64,000 bases of DNA from Pandoraea pulmonicola. Its GTDB lineage: Bacteria > Pseudomonadota > Gammaproteobacteria > Burkholderiales > Burkholderiaceae. Numbering within the stretch: position 1 is the first letter of the stretch; the number at the start of each line of letters is the position of its first letter. Shown here one piece after another: positions 62,948-64,000 of this stretch. The stretch covers positions 310,001 to 374,000 of the forward strand of contig NZ_CP010310.2 of NCBI RefSeq assembly GCF_000815105.2, read 5' to 3'. The translations under genes and the position numbers were made by a program. The notes under the pieces were generated by a model, which did not search any database, was not told the DNA's origin, and saw only the letters and a program-made list of their open reading frames with translations.

Positions 62948-64000
62948 ATGAAAAAGATCGCCTTGCTTGGCGCAGGACATATCGGCCAGACCATCGCGCG
63001 CTTGCTGTACGACAGCGGCGATTACCGGGTGACGGTGTTCGACAGGAATCCGCAGTCGCTCGTGTTCGTGCGAGACCATGCCCACACCCTCGTCGAAATC
63101 ACCAGTGAGGACACGGGCGCGCTGCAGCGTGCAATCTCTGGACACGACGCCGTGATCAACGCGCTGCCGTACACGATGGCGACGAGCGCCGCGACGGCTG
63201 CCGTCGCGGCCGGATGTCACTACTTCGATCTCACCGAGGACGTTGCCGCGACCCACGCGATCGCACAGCTTGCCGAAGGCGCGCCGACAGCGCTCATGCC
63301 GCAATGCGGGCTTGCGCCGGGCTTCATCTCCATTGCGGCGCATCATCTCGCGGCAGCGTTCGATCGGATCGATTCGGTAAAGATGCGCGTCGGCGCGCTG
63401 CCCGCGTTTCCGACGAACTCGCTCAAATACAACCTGACGTGGAGCGTCGACGGGCTGATCAACGAGTATTGCCAGCCGTGCGAGGCGATCCGCGACGGTG
63501 CGTCGCTGACCGTGCAGCCGCTCGAAGATCTGGAGCATTTCTCGCTCGACGGTGTGGAGTATGAAGCGTTCAACACATCCGGTGGATTGGGAACGCTATG
63601 CGAGACGCTGGGCGGGCGCGTTCGCAACCTCGACTACAAATCGGTGCGCTACCCGGGACACGGCGCATTGATGAAAGTGCTGCTCAACGAACTCCGGCTC
63701 AAGGACGATCAGGAGACGATCAAGGCGATCCTGAAGCGTTCGATTCCGAGCACGCTGCAGGACGTGGTGCTCATCTTCGTGGTGGTAAGCGGTTTGCGCG
63801 CCGACGTGCTCACGCAGGAAGTGTTCGCGAGAAAGATCTTCGCCGAGCGGAATAACGGGCATAGCGCCAGCGCCATTCAGATCACCACGGCCTCGGCCGT
63901 CTGCGCGGCCGTCGACATGTTCTTCGCCCGACAACTGCCGCAACGCGGTTTTGTGCGTCAGGAGCAAATCGCGCTACCGGACTTTCTGGCCAATCGCTTC
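62948..64000 (+). CDS. Saccharopine dehydrogenase-family protein (cut by right edge)
   Basis: The first 351 codons are present without a stop. The N-terminus MKKIALLGAGHIGQTIARLL is a Rossmann nucleotide-binding motif, followed by DAVINALPYTMATSAATAAV, CHYFDLTEDVAATHAIAQLA and MPQCGLAPGFISIAAHHLA, all typical of bacterial saccharopine-dehydrogenase-like or lysine 6-dehydrogenase-like enzymes. Such enzymes act on lysine or related amines with NAD(P). The ATG at 62948 is preceded by TTGAGGGAAAG. The exact reaction is not certain. Confidence 0.9.
   Translation, partial: MKKIALLGAGHIGQTIARLLYDSGDYRVTVFDRNPQSLVFVRDHAHTLVEITSEDTGALQRAISGHDAVINALPYTMATSAATAAVAAGCHYFDLTEDVAATHAIAQLAEGAPTALMPQCGLAPGFISIAAHHLAAAFDRIDSVKMRVGALPAFPTNSLKYNLTWSVDGLINEYCQPCEAIRDGASLTVQPLEDLEHFSLDGVEYEAFNTSGGLGTLCETLGGRVRNLDYKSVRYPGHGALMKVLLNELRLKDDQETIKAILKRSIPSTLQDVVLIFVVVSGLRADVLTQEVFARKIFAERNNGHSASAIQITTASAVCAAVDMFFARQLPQRGFVRQEQIALPDFLANRF

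Overview
The window is high-G+C, densely packed DNA from a beta-proteobacterium. Gene content and order point to Burkholderiales, family Burkholderiaceae, and most resemble Pandoraea or a close relative; that is inference from gene content, since there is no rRNA here. The evidence is a urt urea transporter next to ureD, a trimeric Gram-negative porin, a complete tad/flp pilus locus, and the blocks Slt / NDUFA9-like / GST / cca and folB / ttcA / glmU / glmS. No rRNA, tRNA, CRISPR array, insertion sequence or phage was found.

Layout. 1-8.7 kb (minus strand) is nitrogen scavenging: a polar amino-acid ABC transporter (partial at the left edge), an orphan ureD, and urtABCDE. Both transporter operons start from what look like sigma-54 promoters with NtrC-type dyads upstream and an identical small dyad between the promoter and the first gene. 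9.1-11.4 kb holds an MFS transporter and a GlxA-type regulator. 11.4-15.4 kb is one very large gene whose C-terminus looks like an M91 (NleD/HopH1-type) zinc metallopeptidase. 15.5-20.3 kb is a MocR regulator divergent from an omega-amino-acid transaminase and mmsA, probably beta-alanine catabolism. 20.3-28.4 kb has 5-oxoprolinase (pxpABC), 5-formyl-THF cyclo-ligase, a lipoprotein transglycosylase, an NDUFA9-like protein, GST and cca.

28.4-29.5 kb encodes a clear YopJ/AvrRxv-family acetyltransferase with an intact His-Glu-Cys triad, in DNA of visibly lower G+C. It is followed by an orphan glutamate/aspartate-type binding protein under a long inverted repeat. 30.8-38.1 kb is housekeeping: DUF2905, MidA-like methyltransferase, FolM-like reductase, folB, ttcA, glmU, glmS.

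38.3-51.8 kb (minus) is a tad locus read from the Flp pilin: flp, prepilin peptidase, AAA ATPase, cpaB, secretin, lipoprotein, three TadE/G-like proteins, cpaE, tadA, tadB, tadC, ending with an isoprenylcysteine-methyltransferase-like membrane enzyme. A 1.2-kb gene-free region with a candidate sigma-54 promoter separates flp from a divergent, translationally coupled GT87 / PAP2 / GT2 membrane-glycan module at 53.0-56.2 kb. 56.4-58.8 kb has a methyltransferase and a sugar-acid MFS transporter. 59.2-61.2 kb is a small heat-shock island with two Hsp20 genes and two unknown genes around a bidirectional sigma-32-like promoter. A porin and a saccharopine-dehydrogenase-like gene, cut by the right edge, close the window.

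The most unusual content is the pair of effector-like genes (M91-type and YopJ-type), each sitting singly among housekeeping genes with no secretion apparatus in view, and the shared promoter architecture of the two nitrogen-transport operons.
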